A stretch of 64,000 nucleotides of DNA from Serinus canaria (GCF_022539315.1 NC_066314.1:39493180-39557179); one strand, 5' to 3'; counted from the stretch's first letter, positions 38,651 to 52,035 are shown. Numbers and translations: made by a program. Notes: generated from the sequence alone by a model not told the origin.

Positions 38651-39050
38651 GCGCTTGCTGGCAGTGGAGACCATAGCTGGCTAAGAGTGGGGAGAGGCAG
38701 GAGGGGGTCTCTCTGTCAGAATTGCAATGAAGGTTTCACCCTGGTATGCTGTTGGTGCGTGTCCCTGAGCAAGTCAAGCTGCTCTGGGGTACAGCGGGCT
38801 GATCACGGGGGTCCTGCAATGGGGCACTGACAGACTGCTGGGCACAGGGTTCTCAGCCTTCCTGGGGCACTGACAGACCAACCAAAACCAAAGGGTTGGA
38901 GAAAACCCTCCTTTCATGTGAAAAGGGCTCCTAATCTTGCAAGTGCTACCCTTGCAAGTCCTACCAACCATTCTCCAGTGTGAGGAAGAAAGCAGTGGTA
39001 GTCTTACTGCCCTGCAGACAGCAGAGCCTAAACCAAACACTGAGTTGTAG
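38651..39050. other. GC-rich unassigned block with short direct repeat
   Basis: Contiguous with the LTR-like block and similar in base composition, so it may be the leader region of the same element. The 15-base GGGGCACTGACAGAC occurs at 38821-38835 and again at 38864-38878. No primer-binding site or gag-like frame is recognised. Frames at 38621-38830 (+) and 38774-39040 (-) are Gly/Ser/Arg/Pro-biased by composition. Confidence 0.35.
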
Positions 39051-41500
39051 GTAGTGATTAATTTCTAAATTCCAGTCTTCAAAAGAGGTCTACCTAAATG
39101 AAGGCTCGTGAAAACTGAGGAAAAAAGTCAGAGCTTGGCTCATGGTGATGTTTATTCATCATTTATTCCAATATCTTTTATGCTCTTATATCCAATGATT
39201 GATGACTGTTTGTAGATAATTGTTTATCAAAAGTGTCCTTCTAAGCTGAAGGCTTCATTGCTAAGCCTAGAAAATACGTAAAGACGTAAAAGCAATTTAT
39301 TTATACAAAACCAAAGTAAAAAATCAGTGGGTCACTGTGTTTATAATGAGTTATCAATATAGCTTGTGTTCTGCTGTGAGAAAAAATTTAATTCTGACCA
39401 AATGTTATAAGGAAAGGCATGATTATTTAGGCTTGAATTCTGTGGATTTTGGGTGGGTGTTTTGAGTAGTATACAAACTTTTTTTAGGCTGTACTAATGA
39501 AGGCTGGGATATCATCCCTTATGATCCACATGGAACAGAATATTCTCTGATTACTTACCATGAATACTTGAATTTTTTTGTTTTGGAATTAGCAAAAAAT
39601 GTTTTCCATGAAAATTTTGTAAATCCCACCCTTCAATTAAATAGATTTAGAGATCTGTGCTATGGAATTACTGAATGTTGCAAATGACATGAGTGTGATA
39701 CTGCTATAGAAAGAAAAAACCCTCTTGCCAAAAATGTTAAGCTCCTAAAATTTCTGTGTAAAAAAGTATTTATCTTCCTTTCTGCACAACAATAATCTCT
39801 TACTTTGTCACTGATCATTATTTTGATTGGCAATGTAATAGAAGAGTCTTTTCCTACATAACAGATAAAACACTTTTACCAGAAAATCAGCTCTAATACT
39901 GCAAGATGATTTACAAAAGTGCAAACTTAAATGTAGACCTTTAATCCTCTGCCTCCCTTACCAGAGCCAGAGAAGAGGACATGTTATGCAAGGACAAAAG
40001 TAAAGGGACTATTTTGTAATTTTGGATTCAAGTTAGGACTTATATTTGGTAGTTTTTATTATATAAGCTGATGCAACTCACATGCCAAAGCCTCTGAAGT
40101 ATCTGTTCATTTTCTTCTCAGGACTTTCAACTCAGGTGTTTTTTTAATTTTTATTTTATGGACAGATTCAATTGTTCTCAGATGGAATTTTGCTGGCATA
40201 ATGCTTCAAAATTCCTATTGCAGACATACAGTTTCAGTTTTTTATTGCATCTTTCAAAGGAAAATTTAGAGGAAATGGTAGCCATAGTAAAAATTAATAA
40301 TTTTATAATACAATCTTGAAATACAGGAAAACATTGTATTTTACTACACAGTATATGTATGTGTACAAGCACACTTTTGTTACTAAAAAAAAATAAATTT
40401 TTCTCTTCAAATGAGTCAGAGAAACATCATGGCTTTTAGGTCAAAAATTATATTTTCTGTCTAACTGCTTAAAATTTCCATTAAAGGGTCAAGTAGACTT
40501 CAAAAATTCAAGATGAGGAAGTCTAAGCATTTTCCTATATATATTTAAATATGTGTATAATTTTGAAACAAATAACATTTTAATTACGAGAAATATACTC
40601 ACTATTAGGTACACTGTTTAAGTCAGTAAAGATAAGAATAATATTGTCTTGTTTATAAGTATGCATGTAGTGCTTTATAGCTGTGAATAAGGATTGAATT
40701 TTGAATTTTTCCACAGAAGACATAAAAGGGAAAGAAAAGGGAAATTGAAAGAAAAATCCTTTCTCTTTCTGATCAAGAATTGCCCTGATCTATGATCCAG
40801 TCATATGGAATAAGGAACATTTTTTAACTTTGTCTGCCTTGCAGAAAAGATATTAGGGTTGGTGAAAACTGTTTCTGTATGGCTGATCCAGTGTCCAGTT
40901 GAACAGTGCTAGCACATTAGAAAAATAATTTACCAATGGTGTTGCAAATGTGTTTCATATTTTTTAGTAGAAATTAGGTCACAGGAAAAGGGACTACCTT
41001 TCTTTCAATGAAAGACCTTGGTTCTTATGATTTCCCATGTCATTCCAAGGAAAATAACCATTTGCATTAATGATGACTTATTTTCGGAGGATATTTTATA
41101 AGGTTGCTAGCCTAAGGTAGGAAACTGTAAATTATCATTATTAAAGGGAACTCAGGAAAAAAAAAGTAACATGTTCAAAATAAATTAACACAATTTTAAT
41201 GCAACAAAGAAAATCTGTGAGTTTTAAGATTCATAGGGCAGGTGACCTCTTTTAGCACAAAAATTGTTGGCATCAAATGTTAATGTGCTGTTTTCCGCAC
41301 CATGCATATGACCTATAGTGTAAAAATTTTTCTCACATCCATAAAGCAGAAATACACAGAGATTTTATATCATACCCCATAAAATATTGACTCATGTTTA
41401 CTCCCTTTCTTTCAGTGCAGTTTTTCTATCTGCTATCCTGAAATGTAGAGTCTTCAAATGACAGCCTTTGGATCTGGAGCAACAAAATAAATATCACTTG
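39051..41500. other. AT-rich noncoding sequence
   Basis: No gene or repeat family is recognised. This is one of the most AT-rich parts of the window. Confidence 0.55.
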
Positions 41501-42270
41501 GCCCCTTCCCTGTGGCTGTTGATGAACCAAAACTGGGAAACCTAAGTGATATATGTGAACCAGAACTTTTGAACAGACTGAAATTCTACCTGATCCCAGG
41601 AAAAGAAATTTATCTCTTGAAATATATCACAGTGCCACATCAAGTGACAGGAGCAAATATGATTGTCTCTTATAAACTAGTGACTGCCTTATTAACTCTG
41701 GGTTTAAAAGTGCACATGCACAGGGAAACTCATTACTGCCAAGAGATGCATGGAGCAAGCAAAGCAAGAGTTATTATCCCAGGGGTCACTGACAATAGCA
41801 GGAAATAGGATTATTGCTCAGAGAAGAGTGGACAGGAGGCTAGATAAATGTAATTTCAATAAGAATTGATTTGTGTTGATTTAATCACATTCAAAAGGGT
41901 ATCTGCTGTGTTAGTCTCTGTGGTCATCCTGTGTTCTTACTATACATCAGTCTTTTGTTTCTTTCCCCAAGCACAATGGCATCCAGGGATGTTGGGACCC
42001 TGGGAGAATGGTACCAAAGTCCTCCCTTGCTGGATACCTGTGATTGCTCTCAAACTGTTTCTCTGCATCCCTGCCTCCTTGTTGTCAGGGACAGAAGCTG
42101 TATCCTTGCTCAGAAGCTGGCGACCCATGACCCTGACACTGACACCTGTGACTATGAATACCCCCTGAAATCTATGAACCCCTTGACTCTAAACTTTGGA
42201 TTGCAGGATTTGACTTTTCAGAAGCAAATATTAAACATATTTTATATTTTAAAAAGGACATATTGGTGAT
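41501..42270 (+). other. Cluster of open frames, no recognised protein
   Basis: Three plus-strand frames are open: 41512-41808 (98 codons), 41866-42168 (100) and 41931-42269 (112, overlapping the second in another frame). The part at about 41970-42180 is GC-richer than its flanks and is preceded by a pyrimidine tract ending in AG (41951-41971) that resembles a splice acceptor. Neither overlapping frame shows a domain, and no good donor ends the block. This is more likely compositional than coding, and no function is proposed. Confidence 0.15.
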
Positions 42271-42724
42271 TCCAGTTGTGCTTTACTAGTATAATACATA
42301 GCAAAACACATCCAGATACAATCTGTCAAAATAGGCAAAATATACTCCATACATACTTTTTCTCACTTCAATGCAGTTCAATTCATGCCCTTTGAATTTA
42401 CAGAGTCTTTCAGTTCATGTCTTTCTCCTACATGCTCTTTCTGTGTTTGCCTTCAGTGTTCCCTCTTACATGGCAGCTAATTCTCTCACCTCACCCTGCT
42501 CCCTTGGGGAACAAGCTGGTTGGGGTCTGCCTCTATGGCTCTGGGATTCTGATTAATTTATTCATCAAAGATAGGAATACTATGTTTTGTATCTGCAGTT
42601 ATGCACTTTCTACTGCATGTTCCTTATTCTTTAAAGGAATCATGGTCCAAGGTGTTTTTGTCAAACAAGTTGCTATTGACAAACCTTTTTGCTAGCATGG
42701 AAAGAGTGTGATGTTTTATTTTAG
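42271..42724. other. Noncoding sequence
   Basis: Short overlapping frames (42371-42556, 42417-42695) lack domains. Nothing else is recognised. Confidence 0.5.
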
Positions 42725-42831
42725 CATATGCTGTAAATTGAACCAGCATCTTGGCTAAAATCTGACTTGTGCTGTGTGTTTGACCAAGAAAAGATAATTG
42801 GTAGCCTGGGAAATGAAACAGTGCTCTGCAG
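42725..42831 (+). other. Possible noncoding exon
   Basis: A 107-base segment is bounded upstream by 'tgttttattttag', a fair acceptor, and downstream by CAG|GTAAGT, an exact consensus donor at 42831/42832. All three forward frames contain stops, so if spliced it would be a noncoding RNA or UTR exon. One perfect donor 9-mer is expected about once by chance in a window of this size on either strand, so confidence is low. Confidence 0.15.
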
Positions 42832-43564
42832 GTAAGTACCATAATTTCCTTAAAAATAATTTTTAACAGGATTGCTAGTACAGTATATTATATGTGCTTC
42901 TGAAACGTCTGATTTCCCTCAGAATATGGGCACAGTCTGAAAATCTGTACATGAAAGAAGATACATTCCATCTTATTTCTTTCTCTGGACCAGGCCCAGA
43001 GAATGAGCAGTATTGGAAGTGCTCCATGATTAACTAGGCTATGTAGTGAAGTTAATGGATTTTATGAGCATGACAATTCCATTTTTATTTGAGCACATTC
43101 AATGAACAAGTTAATGCTTAACTCATTGGTCTGCTATCTAATTTCTGTCAATCTCCCAGGCAAGTTAATTTAGTGGATTTAATACATTTGTAAAATGGAT
43201 CAATCATAGATTGGGCATAGAAATTTGAATGCATTTATAATGACATATGGCCATTAAAAATGGCCTACTACTAATTCTGTGGTACTGCTTGCTAAATCTA
43301 TAGACCTTGCTAATTTTGGACAAGTTGCTTTATGTTCTGATGGGTTTGTGTTTGATGATGATTAATTCCACAGCAAAAGATTAGTCTCAGCTTTTGACAG
43401 TTATTGAAGAATATATGGAAAATAAAATGTGTTAATTAAGTAAAATTCTCACCTCCTAGAACATACTTTATTTCACATATAAGAAAAGGTATTAAAATTA
43501 CACTATAGCCAGAAGGAGAGGATTTGTAGCACCTTTCTTTTTTTTATTTTGGACTAGTATTAAT
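42832..43564. other. AT-rich noncoding sequence
   Basis: Nothing recognised. Confidence 0.55.
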
Positions 43565-44155
43565 TGTTCCATTTTTGTCTGGGAAGAAAGTACATTTTCT
43601 TTCTAGTAGCTGGTACAGTAGTGCTTGGATTTAGTGTGAGAAAAATATTGATAACACGCTGTTGCTTTAGTTGTGGCTAAGCAGTACTTTCTCCAAGTCA
43701 AGGACTTTTCAGTGTCTCATGCTTTGCTAGTAAGGGGCTGCATAAAAAGCTCTGCAGGAGCATGGCCAAGACGTCTGACCCAAGCAGCCCAAAGGAGTAT
43801 TCCATGGCATAGAATGTCATGCCCAGCATATAAACTGGGAAAATTACACATCAGGGAGGCTGATCATGGGATGGTCTTTGTCTCCGTTAGCAGGTGGTGA
43901 ACAATTTTATAGTCCATCCCTTGTTTTTCTTGTGTTCTGTTACTCTCTCTCCCTCTCCTTATCGTTACTCTTACTATTATTATATTTTGTTTCAATTATT
44001 AGACTGTTCTTATGTCAACTCATGAAGTTTACCTTTCCCTTTCAAATTCTCCTCTCTGTTAGGGAGGAGACAAGGCCAGGAGGGAGGCAGGAGGCAAGGG
44101 AAGTGAGCAAGCAGCTGCATGGTATTCAGTTGCTGTCTGAGGTTAAACCATGACA
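43565..44155 (+). mobile_element. Solo LTR of an ERVL-like endogenous retrovirus
   Basis: The most complete of the three LTRs, in sense orientation, from a TG near 43565 to a terminal 'ggttaaaccatgaca' at 44155. In order it shows 'tctagtagctggtacagtag', 'attgataacacgctg' and 'aagtcaaggacttttcagtg' (U3). A TATAAA box lies at 43829-43834 within 'cagcatataaactggg'. Then come a pyrimidine and TTATTA stretch, 'caattattagactgttctt' (a mutated polyadenylation signal), and 'gagcaagcagctgcatgg' near the 3' end. No gag or pol sequence adjoins it, so it is a solo LTR left by recombination. Boundaries are by eye and a target duplication was not found. Confidence 0.9.
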
Positions 44156-47100
44156 ATAGTCTGCAGCAATTTGAAATGTCATAAAAATTAAAAGCCAATT
44201 TATTTAAGAAGATGATTTTCATGATAGCTTATGATGTGTTTGCTTTGGGCTGTAATATTAGATAAGGCAAAGCAGCTAATATTTTTTTAGATTAGGCTCA
44301 GATCAGCCTGACAGACCACCCTTGATTAATGTTACAAGCAGGTGACATCCGAGCCTGGGAAAGTTTCCTTAGATATGGGAATGAACTAGGATTTAGAAAG
44401 TTAGGATGGGAGTTGATATTGCAGGGTACCACACTCTAAACTTGATCTAACTTCCCTCTGCAGACTTTGTGGCACTAAGTAATAAAGAAAAATTAAAGGT
44501 TCAGATCCTTTTCTTTATGCTTGTGGCAAAACCCCCTTCTCTATGCTTTGAAAAAGACAGTAAGACTCCCCTCTGTGTAAATAGAACTCTCCTTTCAGGT
44601 AAAGTAGACTGTGATTATTTGTTTATGTCTCAGATTTGATTGCAATTGTAGATCCTGAAAATAGAAAGAAACAAGTGGTGTGAACAAATGCAGTCTGGAG
44701 GAGCATCTAATCAAGGGACAATCAGTCACTGAGTATTTCTTTATGATTCTGACTGCTGAGACTTATTGTAAAGGCTGCCTCTGTTGAGTAAAAAAGTAAA
44801 AATAAAGATAAAAATAAAGAATTTTAAGTTGAAAACTGGAGTATACCCCATGTCAGACAGTGTGGCCTGAATTCTTCGCTTTCTTTTGCCTGTTTATATG
44901 AAATACGATTTACATCTGTAAAAACAGAAGAGGAATCAAACATTTTCAGTGTGCATTTTGAAGAATCCCCTTTAGCCATACAGTTTATTTTTGAAGCTTA
45001 AGAAACTTTCTGACTCAAACATTTGTCCTTAATAGGAGTTTCTCACAGGGTGAGCTAAAATGCTCTATTTATTTTAACGAGTCTTCTCCTGTAATTGAAT
45101 AAATCCTTCAGAATATGAAAGTATGTAACTCTTCAATATGGTAAGTATTAGAGACACATTGCCATTTTCCATTGTTTTATTTTTATGCAAGAAAAATGAC
45201 CCAGTACAACATGGATCTGTTAATCACTTGCCTCCTTGGGTGCTAACTGAACGACCTGTTGTAATGGTACTGTAGCTCTTTCGCAATTTAATTAAGCTTA
45301 TCTGAGTTGATTTTAGGTTTTTTTCAGGTTTTTTTGTACATTACCTTATGTAACAAGGACCAGATTCTAACCCTTTTCATTGTCCTTTTGCACTTCAAGG
45401 GTTGTGTGAAGAGGCTGCAAAGAAACAACTGAAAAGCAAGCAGAGATTCTTTCACCACAAGGAAATATTGTGTTTCCCTGAGAAACGTGAGCAAATCAGT
45501 GTTAACTTGTTCAGTTGACTTCAGTCTGTGTGGGTTAGAGATGGAGGGTCTATGAATGAAATAAGTCTTAATTAGATGTTGGCTTTCCCTCATATAATTT
45601 ATTAATGGTAACATCTTTTTTTTCCATTTAGATATATTCGGAACAAAATTTACAACCAGAAAAGGAAATTACACAATACTATTTAAAAAATTGTTTCCTG
45701 TATTTCTCAGTCTAGAAATGGAAAATGACTTGTAATTTTGCAAAGAAATCAGTCCTCCTGAGATGAAAAACTGGTAGGGATATACCAATTAAGGTTTTGA
45801 GGCAGTGGTTGTCTAAGTTGATTAACAGTGCCCCAAAGCCATTGTAAAGGTAAATGTTCTGACATTTGTAATTGCTGAAATAGTACATAGGTCATTCTGA
45901 CATCAGTGTTAATGATAAGTTAGCAAAACATCATCATCTATCATCTTCATGCCACGGGATGGCCTGACTTCATATATTATCAGCTGGAGCAGTGACTGAA
46001 TAGAAGTCAGGTCAAGCAGTCCCTGGCTTGTTTAAGCACGTGCACCATGCTCTAAAACAAATAGCAGGTGTTTCACTGAGATTATAGGGAAGAGAAATCT
46101 TTGTGTGCCTTATGGCTGATGTCTTCATTTCTGCTCCCAGAGGATGTATAAGTACAGCATCTTATCTGACATAAATTCAATTATGGGCAGGTCTGCCACA
46201 AAAGAATAACTCCTGAGTGTATACTAATTGACTGAATAGGAACCGGAGCATATAATGGGGCTTTTCCTCTGCTGAGCCTGACACACACTAAGGGAATGCC
46301 ACATAGGAGAAAGGGGACTTTCAGAATTCCAGAACTCAAATACCTATGGATATTTAATAAAATATTAGATGGCTTAGTATTTTTTGTTATGGAATAACTA
46401 AAAGGATTATACACATGCAAGGAGAAAGTGATATTGACAGGAGTGTTAGAACTAGGCATGTACTTGTGTGGCTTGCAGACTTTTCTCATCAACATGATCA
46501 ATTCAGCGAAGGAGATTGAATTTCTCATCTTCTTGACTTTGTAAAATTCTAGATCAGTTCTCATTAGTCTGACGTTGCTTCCAGATAAGTACTTTGTGTC
46601 TTGTCACAGATAAGAGATTGTCAGTAAATTATTCGAGTTAGCAAACAATGTAGACTTTTCATAAAGAACCACAACCCAGAGAAATTGTACAATCCCTATT
46701 TTTCTTTTGAAACAATAAAAAATTAATTCTATACTATATTTCTATACACTTCTATGTTTTTTCTATAATTCATTCAAAACTGAAGCTTCACTAAACCTTT
46801 TTTGAATTTTGATGCTTGCATCGAAATTGAGCAGGTTGCAAGTGCTCATCTTTTTAATATTTGATCCAAGTTTAAATTATGAAAACAGTAAAAGTGAGAA
46901 ATGTTTTCTAGCATTGAAACTGCATGTTAAATGAATGTATTAATACTCCTCCAGAAATAATTCCAAGTTAGGCAAAGCCTACAGGGTGCTTGTTCGAGAC
47001 ATTTATTGCAGGAGCTCTCTGTTATCAGGGAGTGAAAACTGACTAGCAAAGAAGATGGAGATGAACTCAGACACAAAGTAATTTTTGCATTCAAATATTT

Positions 47101-47907
47101 TTATGTTCAAGAGAAATGAAAAGGCATGGCTCCTATTAATTTCTATGACTACATATATGGTATGAAGTTCTCAGATACTGGGAGTTTGCATGGATCTAGA
47201 GTGCCATTTCTTTGTTATCCATTCTTTCATGATTTAGTCATATCGGCAATAAGAAATTTTTATTGCTGAAAATTCCACAACAGTGTTAGAATTTATCAAG
47301 ACATGTTGTAATCTTCTTGTAAAAAAGAGGATTGAGTGTGAAGGTTTTATTTCAAACATATCCACCTTCTGGAGAAATGAATATGGAAAGTCTATTAGTG
47401 TATACTTCAGTTCCCATAAGCTACTCTGCAGTAAAATGTGAGTTGTCACAATAAAGCACCACGAAAGGCAAAGGATACCTGGGGGAAATATTCAGACCAG
47501 TCTGAGACACTAGTCTAGTGGGACCCTGCAGAAATTCACCCTTGAAGACCTGTTTTTTTTTCTAAAAATTAAATTCCTTTTTTCCTGCCACTCCCTCTAG
47601 TAATATTTGAGGAGGAGTACCCAGATGCTTTCTCTGAGCTTGAACTTCTTTTCTCAGCAGCAGCAATATCAATACACTTCAGAGAAACTATCTACTTCTT
47701 TTTTTCTTCAACCTTCATGCCCTCAATCTATTTCCACTACTACTCCCCAGCATATTTACTTTTATTTATTTCTGCATTTTATCCAGAGCTTCTGGACACG
47801 CTGATTCACATTTTGTTCTCTCTGTCACCAGCCACTGTGTGCTGTCCTGAGATTTTGGACTGGTTCACTTAGATCACTTCAGGAAATAAATCTCTTTCTC
47901 TCTTTCA
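44156..47907. other. AT-rich noncoding sequence
   Basis: No gene or repeat family is recognised. A small AAATAAAG tandem patch lies at about 44791-44820. The frames at 45324-45614 and 46181-46564 (-) have no domain. Confidence 0.5.
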
Positions 47908-47997
47908 GGAAAAAAAAAACAAACCAAAAAACCAACCAACCAAAAAAAAAAAAACCTCCTAAAAACCAAAATACCCCCAACAAAATAAAGAAACCAT
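47908..47997. repeat. A/C-rich low-complexity tract
   Basis: About 90 bases made almost only of A and C (CCAACCAACCAAAA-type units with two long A runs). It is the strand complement in character of the G/T tract at 19417-19560. Confidence 0.95.
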
Positions 47998-50900
47998 AAC
48001 TTGTTTTTTTAACACAAAATTAGTTTTAAAAAGAGGATGTTTTATTGTACCTAATAAGTAAGACTGCCTTCAAAACAGCAGAGACACTGGGTTTCTCTGA
48101 TCATATGAAGGTGGTTCAATTGAAGGGTAGTTGGAATTCAGAAGTGTTCACAAGGTAAAAAGGAGGAGTAATACAGACAGGGTGTCTCATAGCCAACACT
48201 GTTTTATTTACTCAGAAAATGAGATACTAAAAATAATGGAAACAATCCAGAGAGTTCAGTAGGTTTTTTTGTAATACTCTTCCTTCTTTGAGTCAGCGTG
48301 AGTGTCTCATTAGTATTTCCCACAAAAACTGTTTTTTGGGTGGCTTGATTCCGTTGATTTGGGAGTATAATATCTCCATAAATACATGGACCCAGGCAGA
48401 CCTGAAATTAACACAGCTAAACTGTCTTTGAGCTGAACTAGCACACACAGAGCCTATACTTTTACATGGTTTAGCTGTGAAGTTGCCAATGCAACCACAG
48501 CTAGCAGAATCACCTCAGATCTGTGTGTACTACTTTAGTGTCTCCCTCAGACCTCCTGTACTTAAATGAGAGCTAGCTCACATAATAAACAGCTAGGTGA
48601 AAGCATAATTTATTGAAAGAGATGCTGTAGCTTACCCAACTCCTTTCAACTACTTTCAACTATGAGAGTTATATCGTGTGACATTGCCTTTCACATTATG
48701 AAAAGCAGAGTATGAAACACTGAAGGAATTCAAGTGAATATTATGTGATCTATCTTACAGCACCTTACATATCACTTCTGAATCTGGCTCACAGGTCCAC
48801 TGCCTTGAGAAGAGAAAACAAGACACCCACAGCAGACAGCCAGTGAAACAATAGCTTAACATCGGGGGAAAATATTTAGTCAGACAGTGTTGTAATGTGA
48901 ATAATTATAGAACAGTAACTTGATAGGGAATAGAAAAAACAGCTTCAGACTTAAGTGAAATAGCAGATATGTAATACGACATACAGTTAAGGTTGATCTT
49001 TAATCCCTAACTCTAAGGTAAGGGCATATTAAATTATCACTGCTAGGAATGACTTATTTGGAGAAAGTTTATTTACAGCACTCAGTTCTCTTTCACCAGA
49101 GTAGAGCACATGGAGGTGTAGCTGGAGAAACTCCTCCAAAGCTGAAGCTCTGAGGCTTTGCAGTAGGCCAGCCTGGAGAGCTGCAGGCATGACACCCACT
49201 GACTGCTGCCAGGACTAGCTTTAGAGGCTGCACACTCCTGAGATGACAGTCAGGCTCTTTGCTTTGTATGACTATTTGGAATACTCAAAAAGCAACCCGA
49301 CATGAAGTCCTAGAATTATCACCTCCATTCTTCTTTGTGGCTTATAGAAGAGTGTATGAAGGGAAATATGTATGCTGGAAAAATAAACCATGTCACTTAA
49401 TAACATTCAGTGGTCTTCAGTGAGTCATGTGAACATACATCCCACTAAATAATGCAGCTGTGTACCTCAGTAAACAAAAATTCACTTTATAATGGTAAAG
49501 CAGTTTAATTAATAGAATTTTTCAATGAATGAAATTTTATTGTATGGAAATTTCATAAAAATTTCTGGCTAAATTTTTTTTTAAATTACAATGCCTTAAA
49601 TAGATAATTATATGAGTGCTGATCTGAGCACATTGATTTCTCTTGTAAACGCATCATAGGTAAAAAGTTAGTGCATGTATTTTAAAATGGGTTAGAGTAT
49701 TATTAAAAAAGGCAAAGATTTCTTCTTAATGAGGAAGACTTATTAACAAAAATAACAATAACAACAACAATAATAACATTAATAATTTAACCACTTAATG
49801 AAATGCTTTTATTTATTTTAGACATCCCATGGCAGAGAACCTGATGTCCATGTTCATCTGTGGCTTGCAGTAACTTTGAACAATTATGCTCTTTGTAGTT
49901 TAGCAGTTTTTCCAAGAGATCAGTGGGGAAACTTTCATTGGTTTCAGAGGAGGAGATCAAGACTGAATTAACACTTTTGAGTATTCACTCAGACTTTCTT
50001 TGAATTGAGTTCTCAGATTCAAAAGTTGTAGGCATAATGCTTTAATATTTAGTATATAAATCACCTTGGGGTGTTATCCATAGCAATGAAAAATAAAAGA
50101 GAAAAATCAATCAGTTTTTGCATGCATTTACTTCCATCCATGGTAAAAGCGTAGGAGGGTTTTCAATGTTAAAAAAAATTAATTTTAAAATGTAGAGGAA
50201 AACAAAGTTTTACATGGGGAGTTCTATGTGGAGCTCATTAACACAAGATAGGCATGCAGCCTAGTAATTTAAAAAGCATATTTCAGCATCACAAAAATGA
50301 GAAAAACTTTTTTGTAGTAATTCTAGTATAAAATTTTAAGGGCTATCAATCAAGTTTCAGAGCACAACTTATTCAATAATTATGGTCAGGAAGAAATGTT
50401 TCCTTCACTTTCCTCTGGAAGTGTAACATTTCTGATGAGGACCATACTGAATGATTCAAGGGCAATTTTAACACTTTACAGTCAGACCACTTTTTGAAAC
50501 ATCTTGGAAAAGGTTGAAAAACTTAAAATAGTCGTTTGCAATTGTTCCTGGTATTTTGTTTTCTTTTGTTAAAAGCATGATAGACAGACAGCTAGAATAT
50601 TCTATGAATTGATAAAACAACACCAATCAGAAAATTAATCTGGACTATGCAAGTGTAAATAGACTTTCATTCTTTTATTTAACAGCTTGGAGAAACTTTT
50701 AGTTTTCTCTATTTATCACTGGCTATTTATTCAATGTGTATCGTGTCCAAACATGTAAGAGAAAGCTTAAGTATTGAGCTGGCTGGAATTTGAAATATAT
50801 GGTTGTGATATATGAGTGTGAATTTGCATTTGAGCACCTCTTTGCAGCTGTGGAGGTATCCTACTGGCTGCAATATACTTGGTAGCTTTCCAGAAATCAA

Positions 50901-51796
50901 TGAATAGCATTTCAAGGCTCAATCTCATTTTTCATCTTAGGTCAGAATGGGTTGCCATATTTCATTTGTTGTCTTCATTTTTCATTTGTTGTTGTGTATG
51001 GGACTTCTACAGCCATTTTCAATTCCTAGTTTTTCATCCAGAAAGCTCTATCAGAGTTTTTTTTTTTTTTTTCTTTGATGCAATTCACAACTTCCTGGTG
51101 CTGTCTTGTTTGTATAATGTTGAGAATCACTTATTTATTCTAAGTTTCAAGTATGTCAGCTAGTTAATTGAGTTTTCTTCTCAGAAGCTGCAGATGGTTT
51201 TGTGAATTTTTTTTTTTTGAGGCCATATAACATTTTAGCACCTTGTAATGCTCAGGGGCAGAAGAAAGAGAGAGAAAGAGGGAGAAAATTAATTTTTTTA
51301 TGTTTCTTTAAATATAATTTTGGCAAGATTTTGTACTGACTGATTATACTTAGAGATACTTTGTTTTATTGCAGTTTAGGTTAAATCTTCTAATTACATG
51401 AGTTAAGAACTAAGTCTGCTATTATTTTCTTGGATCAGCTTTTCTTTTTTTCTTAATAATTAATTTTTAACTAAGGTCATCTGAGTAACTTTGGTTTGGA
51501 GAGTGAGCTAGGAAATAGTTAGGATGTCAAGTAACACTTAATTTTTTTTCCTGAAAAAAATTTCATAGCAGCAAGTGGATGATGATTTTATAGAGTTTAG
51601 AGAGAGACCATTTATGCCTGTATCTGGTTCTACCCTTCTGTAGGAACTCAAAATGCTGGGTATTTTAATAAAATTCAGTGATTATTCTGCATGTCAAATT
51701 ACTTTGATTCACATTTAGTGCACAGCAACAGAGGTATGACAGTTTTTTCTCTATAATGGTGATGAAGATCATCAAGAAAACCTAAACATGCTAAGC
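47998..51796. other. AT-rich noncoding sequence
   Basis: No gene is recognised. A GC-richer patch lies at about 49095-49260, a CAA/TAA-type simple repeat at 49747-49785, and T runs at 51057-51072 and about 51208-51219. The frame at 50879-51163 spans a T run and is not credible. Confidence 0.5.
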
Positions 51797-52035
51797 TGGA
51801 AGATGGTTTTAAACTGAAAAAGGGTAGCTTTAGATTCTTCAGTATGAGAATGGTGAGGAACATGAACATATTTCCCAGAAAAGTTGTGGGTGTCCCATCC
51901 CTGGAGGCACTCAAGGCCAGGTTGGATGAGGCTTGGAGCAACCTGATCTAGTGAAAGATGTTCCTGTCCATGGAGAAGAGGAAGTGGGAAATGGATAAAC
52001 TTTAAGGTCCTTTTCAAGCCAAACTGCTCTGATTG
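51797..52035 (+). mobile_element. CR1 LINE fragment, 3' end
   Basis: A CR1 3' untranslated tail in sense orientation: 'gatggttttaaactgaaaa', 'gtgggtgtcccatccctgga', 'aaggccaggttggatgagg', 'agcaacctgatctagtga', 'taaggtccttttcaagcc'. The terminal octamer repeats are reduced to 'ctgctctgattg'. It is the same region as the fragment at 1526-1830 but diverged separately. A short internal region before 'gtgggtgtccc' is altered or deleted. Confidence 0.92.

Noticed and set aside
27674..44155. A provirus bounded by the two sense LTRs
   Set aside because: The LTRs are 15 kb apart, differ in length and detail, and the sequence between them has no gag, pol or env frames, while containing the unrelated block at 37840-39050.
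46181..46564. 127-codon minus-strand frame as a gene
   Set aside because: No recognisable domain or conserved-looking segment, and no promoter or splice context.
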